Shown one piece after another: positions 20,628-33,236 of a stretch of 64,000 bases of DNA (position 1 is the first letter of the stretch; every line of letters starts with the position of its first letter). The stretch spans positions 537,315 through 601,314 of the forward strand of contig NC_090628.1 of assembly GCF_004359215.1 (NCBI RefSeq). Reading direction: 5' to 3'. The notes below the pieces were generated by a model. That model was not told the DNA's origin, made no database searches, and was given only the letters and a program-made list of their open reading frames with translations. This DNA comes from Bremia lactucae. Its lineage: Eukaryota; Oomycota; Peronosporomycetes; Peronosporales; Peronosporaceae. The translations under genes were made by a program, and so were the position numbers.

Positions 20628-21257
20628 ATGAGCCCTACCATACCTGACGCGAGCGACATTCTCCGCGAAGATAATTACTTCGTGTGGGAGTTCAACGCGA
20701 GGATGAGCCTGGCAAAAAAGGAATTGCTAAAACATCTAGACGCTATGGAGGCACCAGAAGAAGGAGACGCAGCTGCGTCAGCTTGGAAAGTCAGCGACAT
20801 GAAGGCCTTCGCGTTTGTGTCAACAATGATGAGCACAAATGTTCAGTCAATGGTGCAAACGGCGAAGACAGCGGCAGAAGCGTGGGACATGCTGAAGACT
20901 TTCTTTCTGCGACAAAGTATGCACAATCGTGTGCAGCAGCGACGGCAACTACATGAGTTCAAGTTGGCCAAGGGACGAAGCATCATGGACCACTTCCTAA
21001 GATTTGACGAGCTGTGTATGACTATGCAAGCTGTCGGACAAGAGATCTCATCGGAGGAGCATTTGGTCATCCTATTGGGTAGTCTAACGAGAGCCTATGA
21101 ACCCATCGTCAAGATAATTGAGAACATGCCTAGCATGACACTATTTCACGCAGAACAAATGCTGAGACGGGAGTATGATGGAATCACAAGGACAAGGCAC
21201 CAGGAAGTCGTTCTGAAAAGTACGCATACTTTCAATTACAAGAAAGGACCGCGCTGA
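20628..21257 (+). CDS. Copia gag polyprotein N-terminal part
   Basis: An open frame from the ATG within the primer-binding region gives 209 residues of retrotransposon gag (UBN2-like): FNARMSLAKK, AWDMLKTFF, LHEFKLAKGRS and LLGSLTRAYEP. A stop at 21257 separates it from the CCHC zinc knuckle (CYQCNKYGHKHQ..., about 21300-21356), which remains in another frame. It would form the nucleocapsid; here it is a relic of the element. Confidence 0.75.
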   Translation: MSPTIPDASDILREDNYFVWEFNARMSLAKKELLKHLDAMEAPEEGDAAASAWKVSDMKAFAFVSTMMSTNVQSMVQTAKTAAEAWDMLKTFFLRQSMHNRVQQRRQLHEFKLAKGRSIMDHFLRFDELCMTMQAVGQEISSEEHLVILLGSLTRAYEPIVKIIENMPSMTLFHAEQMLRREYDGITRTRHQEVVLKSTHTFNYKKGPR

Positions 21258-24200
21258 CATGAAGGGAGATCAAGTTTAAGAGATGAAAATTTCTCGGGAA
21301 GATGTTACCAATGCAACAAATATGGACACAAGCATCAAGAGTTGGACCAATGTGATGTCATGGGCCCTTTGGAAATGAATTTTGAGGAGGATCAAGATTT
21401 GTCGTGACATTTATCGATGATTTTCGAGATATATAGCTGCATACTATATCGAAAATGAGTCGGAAGTGACGGATCGCTTCAATGAGTATAAAGCACTTAT
21501 GGAGAATTAACTATCTAAGAAGATCAAGTGTATCAGTTCCGACAATGGAGCGGAATACGTCAACAGACGTTTCTCTGTTATGTGTCGAAATTCGGTATCG
21601 TGCACCAAACGACGATACCATATTCGCCGAACGCATGAACCGGACACTTACTGAGCGCGCCAGAGGATTGCTCATGCATATGCTATTGGACAAGATTTGG
21701 CGGGCTGAGGCGATGAACATAGCAGTCTATGTGACAAACCTAGTTCCATGTGTCAGTCACCCGACTACGACTCCATCTGAGTTTATTATCGGGAAGAAAC
21801 CTGACCTCTCTGAGATGTGTGTTTTTGGGTTAAAGGGATATGCACATGTCGACAAGTCAAAGAGGACCAAGATGACCAAGAAGGTCATTCGATGTATTGT
21901 TCTTGGTTACTGGTGTATGTAAAAAAAAATCAGTTTACTCATCGTTGTACTTTAACTGTTTAGCTGAATTGGGTATAGGTTTTATTTATATTTGGTGTAG
22001 TGATCATTGATAAAGCCTTTTGAGACTACTTGAAAACCTACAGGAAGCAAAATTTGGTCAGTTCATATATATTTGCTTGTGCTGTACGGAACTGAATGCC
22101 AAAGGTTGCTATGCTTACTTCGTTTAACGCATGATGCGAAAATCTTTCTATTCACATTTGTCACCGAGGCGGATGACAATGTGGAAACGATCGTATGCAA
22201 CTTCTTGACTGATACGTTGACGCTGCTGTTGTGCTGCTAGTATTAATTTCTCAAAACTGTTGCCAAGTCGCCCGTTAAGACTGCGGCCCATTTTTTAGAG
22301 TTGCATGTCCACCTTCAACGCAATATGCAGCTACATTCCCAAAAATGATTTAAATTTTATGTCCATACAAGAATGAATTTTTCTTTGTGCACAATCCATG
22401 TAGATAGCAAATATACATAGCCAGTCTCCTTATTAGTCTCCTTTACGAGCATACAATTATCTTCAAAATCCGTTACAGTGGCAGTGTAACGGGGTGTATC
22501 GTTACATGAAATTAACAATAATAGATTGCTAATTAATATTATCCAAAAGGTAGATAATATTTGGAGGAAATTACTTTAAATAGTAATTTCCTGAATTCTT
22601 ATCCGGAACAAATCAAGGGTTTTCGTAAATGGGATGAATATGCTGAGAGGGTGACGTGCACGAGAGCGGCGAATTTGATGAGCGACTACCACTTCGTACA
22701 ACATTACAGCAGATTAAGTGACCAAGAAATTCGCGCTGTTCATGATAAAGACGTTCTTTTTCATCGAAGTTAAGCAGACAAGAGGTATGGACGACGTGGA
22801 CATGGTATTTAATGACACTCACAATATACATGAAGAAAGTCACGTGCAAGATACGCGAACGACAACGATGGCTCTACGATCGAGATGCAACAACGAGATG
22901 CATGGACTCGTAAGATCTAATGTTGAAGACCCCATGTTTGTGATTGATGATGTGACAATGATTGAAGAAGATCAAGAATCAGTTGAAGTAGTGTCAAGAC
23001 CAGGGCAAATGGTGTTTAGACCAAGTCGACGAATAAGTGTTTAAACATCTCAAGAAACCTCGATGGGTCCGTTTAAATCGGTGCAAAGCGGACAATCTCA
23101 AGCGCTAGTAGCAGTAGGTGGTACAGGTGAGAATTTTGATCATGGAACAGAACAGTGTCAAGAAAGAGGTACAAAGAGACAGCGTATTGGGTATGAAGAA
23201 GCATGTGCAGCGTTTGAGACCCCAGCGACATACGAAGAAGCTCTCAAGTCACCTCATCGCGATGATTGGTACAAGGCCATCCAAGCTGAACTCAAGGCAT
23301 TGCAGGAGAAGAACACCTGGACAGTACAACCACAGTGTCTAAGACAGAAAGTGGATGGAACCAAGTGGTTTTTCGTGCTCAAACGAAACGAATTAGGCGA
23401 AATTGAACGATACAAGGCACGTCTTGGTGCACTTGGCTACAGAAAGACGTATGGAGTTGATTACATGGAAATATATTTACCGGTGGTAAACCACAACTCG
23501 ATTCGAGTGTTTTTTGGTGGTGTGCTGTCAAAAGAGAATGTTTATTCATCAATATGATGTCGACACTACTTTTCTATATGGCGTTTTGAAGAAGAGGTAT
23601 ATGTATACCCTCCTGTAGGAGTTCGTGTAGGATCTAATCAAGTGCTCAAGTTGAATCGCAGCCTTTATGGGCAAAAAAAGCGGCTGCAACATGGTACAAG
23701 ACAATTTCGTGTGTATTTGTGGATATGGAATTTACATCATGTGCGACAGACTCATGCATCTTCGTTAAAGAGACCAAGGGCTCGTCCATTTTCGCTGCAA
23801 TTTATGTGGACGACCTTCTAATTGGAGCTGAATCTTCTGCTGCGATGGACGATGTGGCAGCGCAACTGTCAAGTCGTTTTCAGGTGAATATTTTGGGGGC
23901 GCGTTCGATACGTTCTCGGAATCGAAGCTAAGTACCTGCGCGACAATCGACGTCTGAAGATCAGTCAAGGATCGTGTATATCAAGAATGGTCGAGAAATT
24001 CAATCAAGTTGATGAAAAAGCAGTATCTAATCCAAGTATTGAAGGGCAACGGATGATCAAGATGGACAAAATTGACACAAGAATGAAGAATCGACCATAC
24101 CGGTCGTTAGTGGGGTCGCTGTTGTATGTGGCAACAGGCACAAGACCAAATATTGCGTATGCAGTATGTCAGCTAAGTCGTCATTTGAAATTTTTGCACG

Positions 24201-24763
24201 AAGAACACTGGAATGCAGCGGTTCGGAGGGTTTTGCGATATCTGAAGACGACGAAGAGCAAAGGAATTTGATATGAAGGAGTTTCAGGCAATCTTCAGCT
24301 GAGTGCGTGCACGGATGCGGACTGGGCAAGTAACAAGTGCAATCGCAGATAAATTCTGGAGACATAGTCATGATTAATGGCGCACCTGTGCTTTAAAGTC
24401 GAAGATGCAGCAGAGCGTGGTACTGAGCACGGCAGAAGCGGAGTATATGGCTTTTTCTTTGTCTATACAGGAGGTGCTGAAGGCAAGAAGTCAACTCAAG
24501 GAGATACAAAAGCAAATAAATTACGCTATCACGATCCATGAAGACAACTAGTGCAATCGCTATCGCTAAGAATGACGGCTACCAAGGTCGAGCGAAGCAT
24601 ATCGACATCAGGTACCATTTTGTACGCGAACAAGTGAAAGACAAGATTGTGGAACTACAGTATACTGAAACCAAGTCACAGCTGGCAGACTTAACCGATT
24701 TCGACGAATGATTTCGAGTCACTAGTGGACAAAGCCAAGAGCAGAGACTTCTAGTCGAGGGGG
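21258..24763 (+). pseudogene. Copia I pol remnants: knuckle, integrase, reverse transcriptase, RNase H
   Basis: Integrase core remnants (SSDNGAEYVNRRFS) and the integrase C-terminal side lie at about 21460-21920. Reverse transcriptase is at 23200-23560 (NTWTVQPQ, DGTKWFFVLKRN, YKARLGALG) and the YVDDLLIGA catalytic motif is at about 23800. The connection domain is at 23990-24270 (PYRSLVGSLLYVATGTRPNIAYAV is its signature region). RNase H is at 24410-24720 (STAEAEYMAF, KHIDIRYHFVRE). Several frameshifts and stops interrupt the frames. The 21925-22700 stretch does not belong to the pol and contains the LTR fragment at 22485. Confidence 0.85.
22485..22606 (+). repeat. Partial TGTAACGGGG-family LTR nested in copia I
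   Basis: It starts tgtaacggggtgtatcgttacatg and continues with the family's ggtagataatattt and aaattactttaaatagtaattt blocks, then stops matching near gaattcttatcc. It is the 5' part of an LTR in the plus orientation, lying inside the copia element. Confidence 0.75.
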
Positions 24764-25008
24764 TATTGGTAATGTCGTTGATCACTGATACAAATGACCA
24801 AATGGCAAGGAAGACACTACATAATTGTATGTGACGATGAGATTAGCTCATCATTTTGTTACTGATATCGTAGAATCGATATCGACAGGCTTAGAGTAGT
24901 ACTTTGAGACGAATTAAGGCTCTAGCTTTTTGATAATTTACTTTTCATTTTTCCTTTTTGAAAGCGTTTCCACCTTAAATCGCCCTTGGCTGCTGCCAAA
25001 AGTCGTAA
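24764..25008 (+). repeat. 3' LTR of copia I
   Basis: A 245-bp LTR preceded by a polypurine tract and followed by the aagag target duplication. Numerous substitutions relative to the 5' LTR indicate an old insertion. Confidence 0.82.
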
Positions 25009-25013
25009 AAGAG

Positions 25014-25753
25014 AATGAAGCTTGATGAAAAGGCCAAGACCCGTTGACTTTAAGCATTCAAATGCAACGATTGTATCATTTACGATGTATGATGTGTGGC
25101 ATGTGCAAATCCTGTTTAAGAAGCTGCTTTACTAGCACCGTATCGCCAAGTTATTCAATGAGCAAAATTTTGTCGTTATCATTTCTGATTTTAATCATTT
25201 TCTACGCCGAAGGTATATAAACAAGACATTGTAGATGATTTGTACAGAATTTATATGGAATCGCAACCAGCGCTTAAGTCTCGCTTGCCCACGATAATTG
25301 GTCTATATGCACTGCAGCCACCGCATGACGAGAAGTCAACCACATGCTGTGCTTCCAGGTAATCATTTCTTATGGGAAATCGGAAGACAACCACAAAGTT
25401 TAATACTGCGCTCATCAAGTTACATTTTGGTTGTTAAATGTTAATGTTGTGTGGCACACAGTAGAGTAAATGTTCCCTCAACATTGATCTAGGTGAATGA
25501 CGCTTGTCAGTACCCAGGGTAAGGTATTTCATTGAAATATAAATGAAGTTTAGCTCCCATTTTGATCAAAAAGCGTTCAAAATTTATTTCCGAAGGTGGC
25601 AGAATGCTTCCAAGCCCTGCCTTCCTGTGGCGTCTCGACGCCAAAATTCCAGTCGTTAGCAGCGTCGGTTTCGACCGATCGGGCGGACTGGACTTGGCAA
25701 GGCGTTTTGATTGCTCGTGGGCATTGACATGTAGGCAGTCTATATGAATCGTC
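25014..25753. other. Inter-element spacer
   Basis: Between the copia I target duplication and the left repeat of gypsy B. No domain, RNA gene or repeat was recognised; it may be worn transposon sequence. Confidence 0.4.
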
Positions 25754-25859
25754 GATGGTTTAGAGCGAGGGTAATCGGTAGAGAGGTTGATTGTTTTGGT
25801 CCAGACTCCTATTTAGCACTTCACAATTTGCTTTTAAGTGCGCAATACGCTATAAAATT

Positions 25860-27220
25860 AACTTTAGCTACAACTGCGAAGTCGATGACGAAATTCGGCA
25901 CTGGCGCCCAAGACGAAGCCGTCGAAATGAAGATAGCGCAGCCTTTTCTCGAGTTAATTAAGGCACCTTGGCTAGCAACATGGAGTCAGCCAACCTTTGT
26001 GCGATGCATGCGCGATCGTCAGCAGTATGAAGAAAAAAATGAGAAGCGATGCACGACGACGGGTGAAGTCCAAGAAATCGTCGTCGTAAGCGTCAAGAGC
26101 TCTATTAAAATGCGTATTATTCATCCTCCAGCTCATTATGTGTTTAAGATAGACGTGTTTAATGTAACGGAGAAGCATTTAATCTCAGAGATCAAACGCA
26201 AAGCGGGACGATCATGAACGATCATGTACCAGGCGTGGTGAAGCTAATCGCCAGTCATCTGAAGATGAATATGAGGGTTCAGACGTTGAAGCTTGGATAT
26301 CAAAGTACTTTATGGATTTTGATCGGCTTGCCGATGAGTACGGGATGTCGATATGGGTGGGTCGTGGTAGTGCTAACAGTGTTACTGGTCGGCAGCGAAT
26401 GAAGACCCGCAGCAATTTGTGAATTGACACTTTTGTTTCCATCCGTGCTACGGTTAGACGTTGAGAAATTGGTGCCCTTGACACATCGTCCTGCCAAAGA
26501 AGATGATGTGGCCCTTTATTCTCTGATACTCGAGCGGGCCGCTCGCTAGCAGCATTACCACCTCACGGAGTCAGAAATGAAGCAAAGTGACGTAGTAAAA
26601 GGCAAGAAGAATGAGGTGCGCCTGCAAAAGGGATAAGGACAGCGTCCAAAGTGAACCGTCGAAAAAAAGTTGGAATCTCGTTTGATTTTTTTAACAGTTA
26701 CTCCAAAAGGATCTTCACGCCGTCAAAAACAGGGTGCATGATATGCAAGGGGAGCTATCGGGCATTTGACTTTCCAGCCGCGACCGACAAGCAAAAGGCG
26801 AAAGTGCAGCGTTTTTATAATAGAAAAAGAGCCGAGAAGCTGAGTGCGAAAAAACTGTGAAAATCCATTCTCGAGCTGGAAGTACTAAACGGGTTTTGAC
26901 CAATGGGGTTCTGGAAGTACTGTTTTGCTCCGACAAGTGCAGACAGCAACATCGCTATAAGATGCATCGTGGATTAGCTAAAAAAGTTTGGGATCGAAGT
27001 TGTGCTGGACGATCTACATCCACCATTGGTCGTTGGAGTCGCGGGCGGTGCTGATATGCAATGTCTTCATTCGGTTGAATTGAGTCTTCGGATCAAAACC
27101 CGTACACTTGACAAGTGACCTTGTTTAGTGTTGGATGGCAAAGAGAATTAAATTCAGTTGGGGAAACGTAATTTGCAAGACATTGGCATCGATATTGACG
27201 GACTTTTCGACCAATTAGCT
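25860..27220 (+). pseudogene. Gypsy B gag, zinc knuckle and protease remnants
   Basis: Gag is readable in pieces: RDRQQYEEKNEKRC and the following helix at about 26000-26210, and ALYSLILERAA at about 26500. A knuckle-like GCMICKGSYRAFDFPAAT lies at 26730-26790. A retropepsin-like DxxADSNIA remnant is at about 26930-26960, with LVVGVAGGADMQCLHSVELSLRIKTRT downstream in part. Frameshifts separate all of these. The assignment rests on similarity to oomycete gypsy polyproteins known to me, not on an alignment. Confidence 0.65.
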
Positions 27221-27379
27221 GGTGGTGTCAGTGTAATTGAGGCTGACGAGGATACCATCAGCCAAAGGAGCCTGATCTTGCTTTTAAGGTGGACAATGAT
27301 GAAATTGACGATGCTCTTAGCCACATGATCGACGACGCCCTCAAGGCGGGTTTCGACTCCAGTAAAGCCAAGGGCATTA

Positions 27380-30300
27380 CGCGAGCTAGTTGCTGAATAC
27401 AAGGATGTCTGGCGAAGTGTCAATGCAGACCCATCTGCCGATGTCGAACCGTTGCGTTTTCTCGTATATGCCGATGGGTATAAATCTCCCAGAAAAAGTA
27501 ATTAATTGTAGTAACAATATTGAGTAATTTAGAAGTGGGCGGTAGCTACAAGGATCCCGCGCGCGCCATTTTCGTGCAGCGCGATCTGAACATTTTTGAG
27601 GCTGCTCTGTACGTGACATAAAGTACCTCTTCTTGTCGCTAGCCTCTTAATCCTTTTCGTGTATGCTGACATTCAAAATTTAACTATCACTGTAAGGGCA
27701 CAGCCATACAGGAGCGGGTTAAGGAAATATGCTGTCTCAGTGTGAGATTTTGCGGTCATATATAAAGGTACTTGTCGAGAATGGCCTCGTTCACAAAATC
27801 GGTGGGCTTGTGTAGCACTACCAGTACGATAGCCAGGCGGTAAAGGCTTTCATTTCATCGTTGACTATCGTCCGGTCAACCGGCTAATTATTCCTCTTCC
27901 CGGAGCGACACCGAACCTGACTGTGGTGACTCGAAGCGTAATTGGATTATATGGATTTGGCCAGTTCGACCTCTTTAAAGGGTTGTGGCAGCTGCCTTTA
28001 AATTCTGAAAGCCATAAATGTTCAGTTTTGTCACGGAGGATGTTTTTTTACCCCGCTGTGAATTCCTAAAGGTGCTAGTCATTCGGCAATGCATTTTAAA
28101 TGCTTGTTTCGTGAGATGCTTTGCGATTCGGTGCTCGTTTGGTATGACGACGGCCTCTTATTTGCTAAGGGACCAGAAGACTACCTTGAAAGACTTTGCC
28201 AGTTCTTTATAATTCTGCGAAGTCGTCGACTCAAGCTGAATGTGCGCAAGTGTAGCCTTTTCGCGCACAAGGTCATTTGGTGGCGAAAAACTAATCGATG
28301 GAACGGGCATCCATCATTCGCCAGATTAATTGAAAACGTTGCAACATGCCGCTACCACCAACTGGAGCTTATTTGCAAAATTTCCTATGTGCTGTAAATT
28401 GGCCGGGATTCCATGACGCATTATTCAGCCTTTGCAATCAAAACTCGAACTTGTGATGTCCAATGGTGGACGGAAAATGACACAAACACAACTTACTGGT
28501 GTCGATCTTTCATGGTCGAGTGATGAAAATGATGCGTTCAAGAACGTGTTGAGCATTCTGACTACATCAACCAAGCAGCATTTACCGATAAAAGACGCCG
28601 AGGTTTGACTTTTTACGGAAGCCTAAAACCAAGGTTGGGCTGTCGTGGTGGCATTGGTGGGTGATTGGAAAGCTGGTATCCCGGTTTCCGAACAGAACCA
28701 CGAGTTGTTGGTCTAACGTGTGGGTCTTTTTGAGGAATTCCCAACTCAATTAGCTTGCAATTAAGAGGGATGTATACCTGTTGTACGTGTCTGTGAAAAC
28801 CTTGCGTATCTCTTAGACAGAGAAGAGAAAGTAAAATCTACTCCGACCATGCAGATCTTGGGCTGCTTTTTGAATCGAAGAAAGAGGTGGGACCCATGTT
28901 CGGGGTAAGTTGCAGCGATGGTGTTAAAAATCATCGCTTCACGCTACAGTATCGAGCATATTAAAGGCGAGGATAATGCTTGGGCGGACATTGTATCTCG
29001 CTGGGGCCAACAGGCAGTTGATCCTCATATTGCTATGAAACGGGTGACGACCTGTGCTGCTGCAGACGTTTCGTCGCCCCTCCGATCACTCGAAGACGAT
29101 CAATTTGTGTGGTCGTCCGTGGCCGACTTTCGTGATGAGCAGTTCCCTTTTCGCACCTCTTCAGCTGATATCGATGGCCTGGTACGCGTCGAAGGCCTGT
29201 TGTGGGCGCCTAGAAAGGCAAATGCATTGCTCAAGCGACTGATGGTCGTCGCCCACTGCGGTGCTCAGGGTTACCGTAGAATTAACACCATGGTGACGGC
29301 TTCGCAAGAACATTTCGCCGTCAGTTGGTTACGACTAGTTGCAGGTCAATTTCTACGTGATTGCCTGCTATGTAGTCACGTCAAGGGCAGTAAGATTATC
29401 CAGCGTCCTTGCGGCGAGCCGTCGACGGCTACTCGCCGTAACGAGTACGTGCATTTCGATTCCCTATGGCTGGGCGAATCGTGTGGTACTACTAAGTATG
29501 TTCATGTCTTGAAAGACGAACTTACGCACTACTGCGACCTGATTGCCGTTGACTCAGCCGCAAGTATAACGGCTAACGAAGCTGTGCTCGACTGGCACAA
29601 GCGATTCGGCCTGCCTGAGATGTGGGTTTTCGACAGCGGAACCCATTTTTAGGGCAACGGTCATTAAGCTGTTGGCAAAAAGATTTAAGGCGTGGCAGAA
29701 GTTTGTCCCCGTCTACACTCCGTGGATTAATGGGACTGTCATAACGTGTCAACCGAGACATACTCAGGTTCTGCTGTTATGCGATTGGAATTAAATTTAG
29801 GTACCAGGAACTGGGTATGCCTGCTGCTTGTCATCCAGGCCAATTTAAATTTATCGCCTAAGGTTTCGTTGGGTGGGCATGCTCCTATAAAGTTCTTCGC
29901 CTGCGTCCCGGCTCCGTCGTTACTCAGGCCATTGTTGTACCTGATGCCAAGATGTCGCATGACATACCTGGACCGTCTTAATGGTCAACTTCAGAAGCTT
30001 GCTGAAATACATCAGGAGGTGGTCGACCGTAAACAGCGCAAGCGACTGTATTAATTAGCCCAGGCCAAGGGTACTGTGTGCAATTTTGCCGTTGGTTATT
30101 TGTTCTTTGGTCGCGCGTTGATAAACGCATGCGCGGGAAAAAGTTGTTGGTCCGTTGGGTGGACCCTTTCGTGTCACGGAGGCTCTCCACTCTTGATATA
30201 TAATTGCGCACGAATATCCAAAATGATCTTTTGGCTAGCGACATGCTCGCGGATCTCGGTTGTCGCGTTGAGCTCTGCATCCCCATAAAGCTTGATACGA
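27380..30300 (+). pseudogene. Gypsy B reverse transcriptase, RNase H and integrase remnants
   Basis: The reverse transcriptase N-side (AEYKDVWRSVNADPSADVEPL) begins at about 27390. The catalytic LVWYDDGLLFA motif is at about 28135-28170 and RLKLNVRKCSLFA follows. RNase H at 28590-28995 ends with IEHIKGEDNAWADIVSRWG. Integrase occupies a long open frame at 28918-29652, with the HCGAQGYRR...CLLCSHVK zinc-binding part, FDSLWLG and WVFDSGTHF (first two catalytic acidic residues) before a stop. A C-terminal KLLVRWVDPFRVTEAL segment at about 30140-30190 precedes the 3' repeat. It is not functional. Confidence 0.82.
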
Positions 30301-30689
30301 GAGCCATGCACGTCATATACATCGTTCGTTAAAAGATGGTCTAGAGCGAGAGTAATTTGTAGAGATGTTGATTATTTTGGTCCTAACTCACATATAGTAC
30401 TTCTTAATTCGCTTTTAAGTGCGCAGTACGCTATACTTCCTAAGGCTTGCGCTAGAGCTAGGAGCCTTTTAAAGGACATACTCTCAAGCATTATTTTCCA
30501 CTTGAATCTAAGAATCATTCAGTCCCTTGAACCAGCACTAGATCAGCTCTACAAGCTTGTACGACTCTCCTCGTCGTGGTTTTCCTTACTTCCTTAGAAC
30601 TAAGCGGATATTCAAATTTATAAGTCTTCCTGACTTAGAAAGCTAGGTACTTGAGAGCACTTGTAGTAAAACTAAGTTTAAGTCTGTAT

Positions 30690-31700
30690 AGCCTGATCCT
30701 CTTGAGGATGAACTCGCTGGCGATCCTCTCAGATGCTCAATGGGTAGCGTTCGAGAAGCTGAAGGCTTTACTTGGAAATGATCAATTGGATAATAATCTG
30801 TCTCAGGGCACCGAGGAACTTTGTGTACGGCTTAACGCCTATCTGCACAATGAGTCCACCCTGATCAGAAATGACCATGACCGTTTGGCAGTATCCATTA
30901 TCACTATGTACAATCTAGAACCTAATAAGAAGACTAAGGCCCGCCTTTTAGTCTTGTGTGTGGAGCCATTTAAGGGGAAGGAAGAAGAAGTTTTATGCTC
31001 TGGGTAACAGAAACGGAAATGACCATGAACTCGGCTATTCTCAATAGGAGCAAAATCGAGTTGCCTTAGCCATTTCTTGACTCAGTGGTAGAGCTAGAGA
31101 GTGGGCTTTGACATGTAGTACGTCTGTAGACGTCGCTAACCCCGCGTAGGACACGCCAAAACAGCAATTGACACGCGCGTTTGCTAGGCTTCCCGCTTGC
31201 TTTCACGCTTATTATCTACCTGTCAGGGTAGGAAAGGCCTAGCGGATTATGTCCAATAGTTGCGAGGTCTAATTGCTACTATGCAATTAGACCGATATCA
31301 GAGGCGGTTCTGATAATTGTCTTCATAGATTTTCTTTGTACTGGCGCGGCAAGCACGAAACTTTTTCGTGTCTACCCCGCTGCTTTTGTAGCGGCTGTGG
31401 GCATCGCGTTAATAGCTGAATGTTACAGTAAAGCAGCGCGCCTTGGTACGCTTGGACATTATGCTAGCTCTACGAGCAAGTCTGGTTTGTGTAGCAGACT
31501 AGAAGCGATGGACCTCAGCCTCGCCAAGAAAAGAGAAGCGGCGCTTCATGCTGACCAGCAGAATAACATCCGCAAATTTTCATCTGCGGAAGCACTTAGC
31601 ACGTGCACCCGGCGTGTCCGTTACGCTACCCATGTAAAATTCGAAAGTGCAATTACCCAACCTCATACCAAAAAATGGCACGCTGCAAGAAAACGCTGAC
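30690..31700 (+). pseudogene. Ty3/gypsy gag fragment, second family
   Basis: The first 99 codons (MNSLAILSDAQWVAFEKL at 30704) lead into broken frames. These still read as gag: RVALAIS-like and W-AL-TC at about 31050-31120, then AECYSKAARLGTLGHYASS and the EAMDLSLAKKREAALHADQQ block at 31400-31590 that marks oomycete gypsy gag C-termini. No zinc knuckle or pol follows. This is a truncated element abutting gypsy B. Confidence 0.65.
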
Positions 31701-31857
31701 GGTCCAGTAAGCACCACGGTCGAATTTGGAGACTTCGAAGTGTCTTGCAATGAAGATCGACGTCTTTCCCATTGCTCACACGTGAAAACGGTACCAATGA
31801 TTTTTAATGAAATTTATATGCAACATTTTATTCTTCGCGATGCAGTTTCAATGCTTA

Positions 31858-32225
31858 TTATACATTAAAGACTGATGTAGCTATTTGAATGCAATCATCC
31901 CAGCTCTCAAAACTCGACAATTGAACTTTGTAAGAATATCGATTGTCGGCCTCTCCAAACGCAGGCAATGATTTCGAATCACCCCCGAGTGTTTTTCGTA
32001 AGATATGGTCCGCCGCAAAGCAATATGTTGATTTATAACATCCTGTCAAAGTCATGATACGCCGACGAATTTTTACACGGTAAACTAATTTTGTTGCCAA
32101 ATAATCCGAATAGCCGGGATAGAAAAGTCTCTGGGAACGTTGTCAACATCTACAACAAATCCTAGATGATACTTGGTAGCGTCATCTGACGGTAAAATGT
32201 TTGACAGTCAGAGGTTTGATAAGCA
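31858..32225 (-). pseudogene. Unrecognised decayed coding fragment
   Basis: On the minus strand a readable segment (YHLGFVVDVDNVPRDFS, about 32200-32110) shifts frame into an 80-codon frame ending at 31858 (TKLVYRVKIRRR, SYKVQLSSFESWDDC). The composition looks protein-like and unlike retroelement pol, but I recognise no family. It may be a gene relic trapped between elements. Confidence 0.3.
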
Positions 32226-32244
32226 GCAGTTCACAAGGAGGAAA

Positions 32245-32452
32245 TGTTGCAGCAAGATCCCAAGCTCGTAAGATGTGTATTGAGCATTAATCTTACCCGT
32301 ACATATATATGTAGATAAGAATCGACACATCTGGATGTAACGAGAGTGTAAAGAGAGCACACAAAAAAGAAGTCGAGAACCAGGACTTTGTCTATTCCAT
32401 AATATATCTCACTTACCATTTATCCTCCTACCATCTAGTAATTAATCAAAAG
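32245..32452 (+). repeat. LTR of a second copia family
   Basis: It starts tgttgcagcaagatcc and contains atcttacccgtacatatatatgtagat and gagagcacacaa(g)aa..gaagtcgag blocks. It is followed directly by a copia primer-binding-like aaaggttacgagccc and gag. A related fragment is at 42118-42290, and a short piece (atcttacccgtacatatataaata) is at 58436-58460. Confidence 0.65.
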
Positions 32453-32489
32453 GTTACGAGCCCAAAATCGCACGATCAGAACGACATCC

Positions 32490-33050
32490 TCCGGATGGCA
32501 CCGGCGCATAAAAATTTGCATGGTCATTTCGACCCTAAGTTTGAGCAAGGCGCGGAACAAGACACTCCCGAATGGAAAGCCACGGACATAAAGGCCATTG
32601 GTGTGCTTGTCAAACTTCTGGGACCAATTTATTCGAAGATGGTCCGTAAAATCACTTCAGCGGCTTAGGCATGCGGGGGGGGGGTCCTTTAGGAATTCTT
32701 GAAGCAGAATCTGCACAACCGGATGCGATTAAGAAAAGAGCTGCATGAATTCGGTGTACCAGATGCTACCAGCCTCATATACCATCTGATGGCGTTTGAT
32801 GATATCTGCCTGAGATTTAATGCAGTAGGATAAACAATTGCTGATGACGAGATGATTGTTATCTTACTTCGTAGTCTACCTTAAAAGTATGACGGGATGG
32901 TGAAGATCATCGAAGCTCATGGCATCGTACGCTACTTAAAGCGAAGGAGATGTTGCTCCGAGAATGACACATTGCTGAAGCGAGAAAAATTAGAAACGGC
33001 ATTCCAGGCGTCGGGACATAATCATCAAAACGGAGGACGTAACAACTGAC
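32490..33050 (+). pseudogene. Copia gag remnant
   Basis: Gag is readable with several stops: EWKATDIKAIGVL, LHEFGVPDATSLIYHLMAFDDICLRF, IVILLRSLP and KYDGMVKIIE. A nine-base G run at about 32677 lies at a frame break. It continues into unrelated gypsy-type 3' sequence at about 33050. Confidence 0.7.
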
Positions 33051-33236
33051 ATGGAAGGCTGCATGTATCGCAGCCGAAGGCGCCGCACTATTCACACACC
33101 GCATGGACTCGTTAGCCATGCGAAAGAATTGAAAAGGATGGTTCTGACAAATCAACATCGTTTTGAATTAAGTGGTCTTACCGTGACCACTCTATTCAAT
33201 GACAGTCAGAGTGATTATCGTTTAAGGGAGGGGTGA
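33051..33236 (+). other. Retroelement 3' coding end and polypurine tract
   Basis: A 61-codon frame (…NQHRFELSGLTVTTLF…) runs to a stop at 33236, immediately before an LTR; the purine run tttaagggaggggtga abuts the LTR start at 33237. This is therefore the 3' end of a plus-strand element using the TGTAAC-family LTR. Confidence 0.5.

Larger units (their letters stand above)
20218..25008 (+). mobile_element. Ty1/copia LTR retrotransposon I, decayed
   Basis: The element is bounded by related LTRs (20218-20623 and 24764-25008) and a 5-bp target duplication aagag (20213-20217 and 25009-25013). A primer-binding-like ggttatgagccc follows the 5' LTR and a polypurine run (tcgaggggg) precedes the 3' LTR. 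Domain order is gag, CCHC knuckle, integrase remnant, reverse transcriptase, RNase H, which defines copia. The element is non-functional: frames are broken repeatedly and about 800 bp of foreign sequence, including another LTR piece, lies between integrase and reverse transcriptase. Confidence 0.88.
25754..30435 (+). mobile_element. Ty3/gypsy retrotransposon B, decayed
   Basis: The element is delimited by 101-bp direct repeats, 25754-25854 and 30335-30435, about 85% alike by eye, which are probably LTR remnants or the outer part of longer LTRs. Between them the order is gag, zinc knuckle, protease, reverse transcriptase, RNase H, integrase and C-terminal domain, which defines Ty3/gypsy. Frames are broken by many stops and shifts. 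The wording of motifs such as GEDNAWADIVSRWG is typical of oomycete gypsy families. Confidence 0.82.
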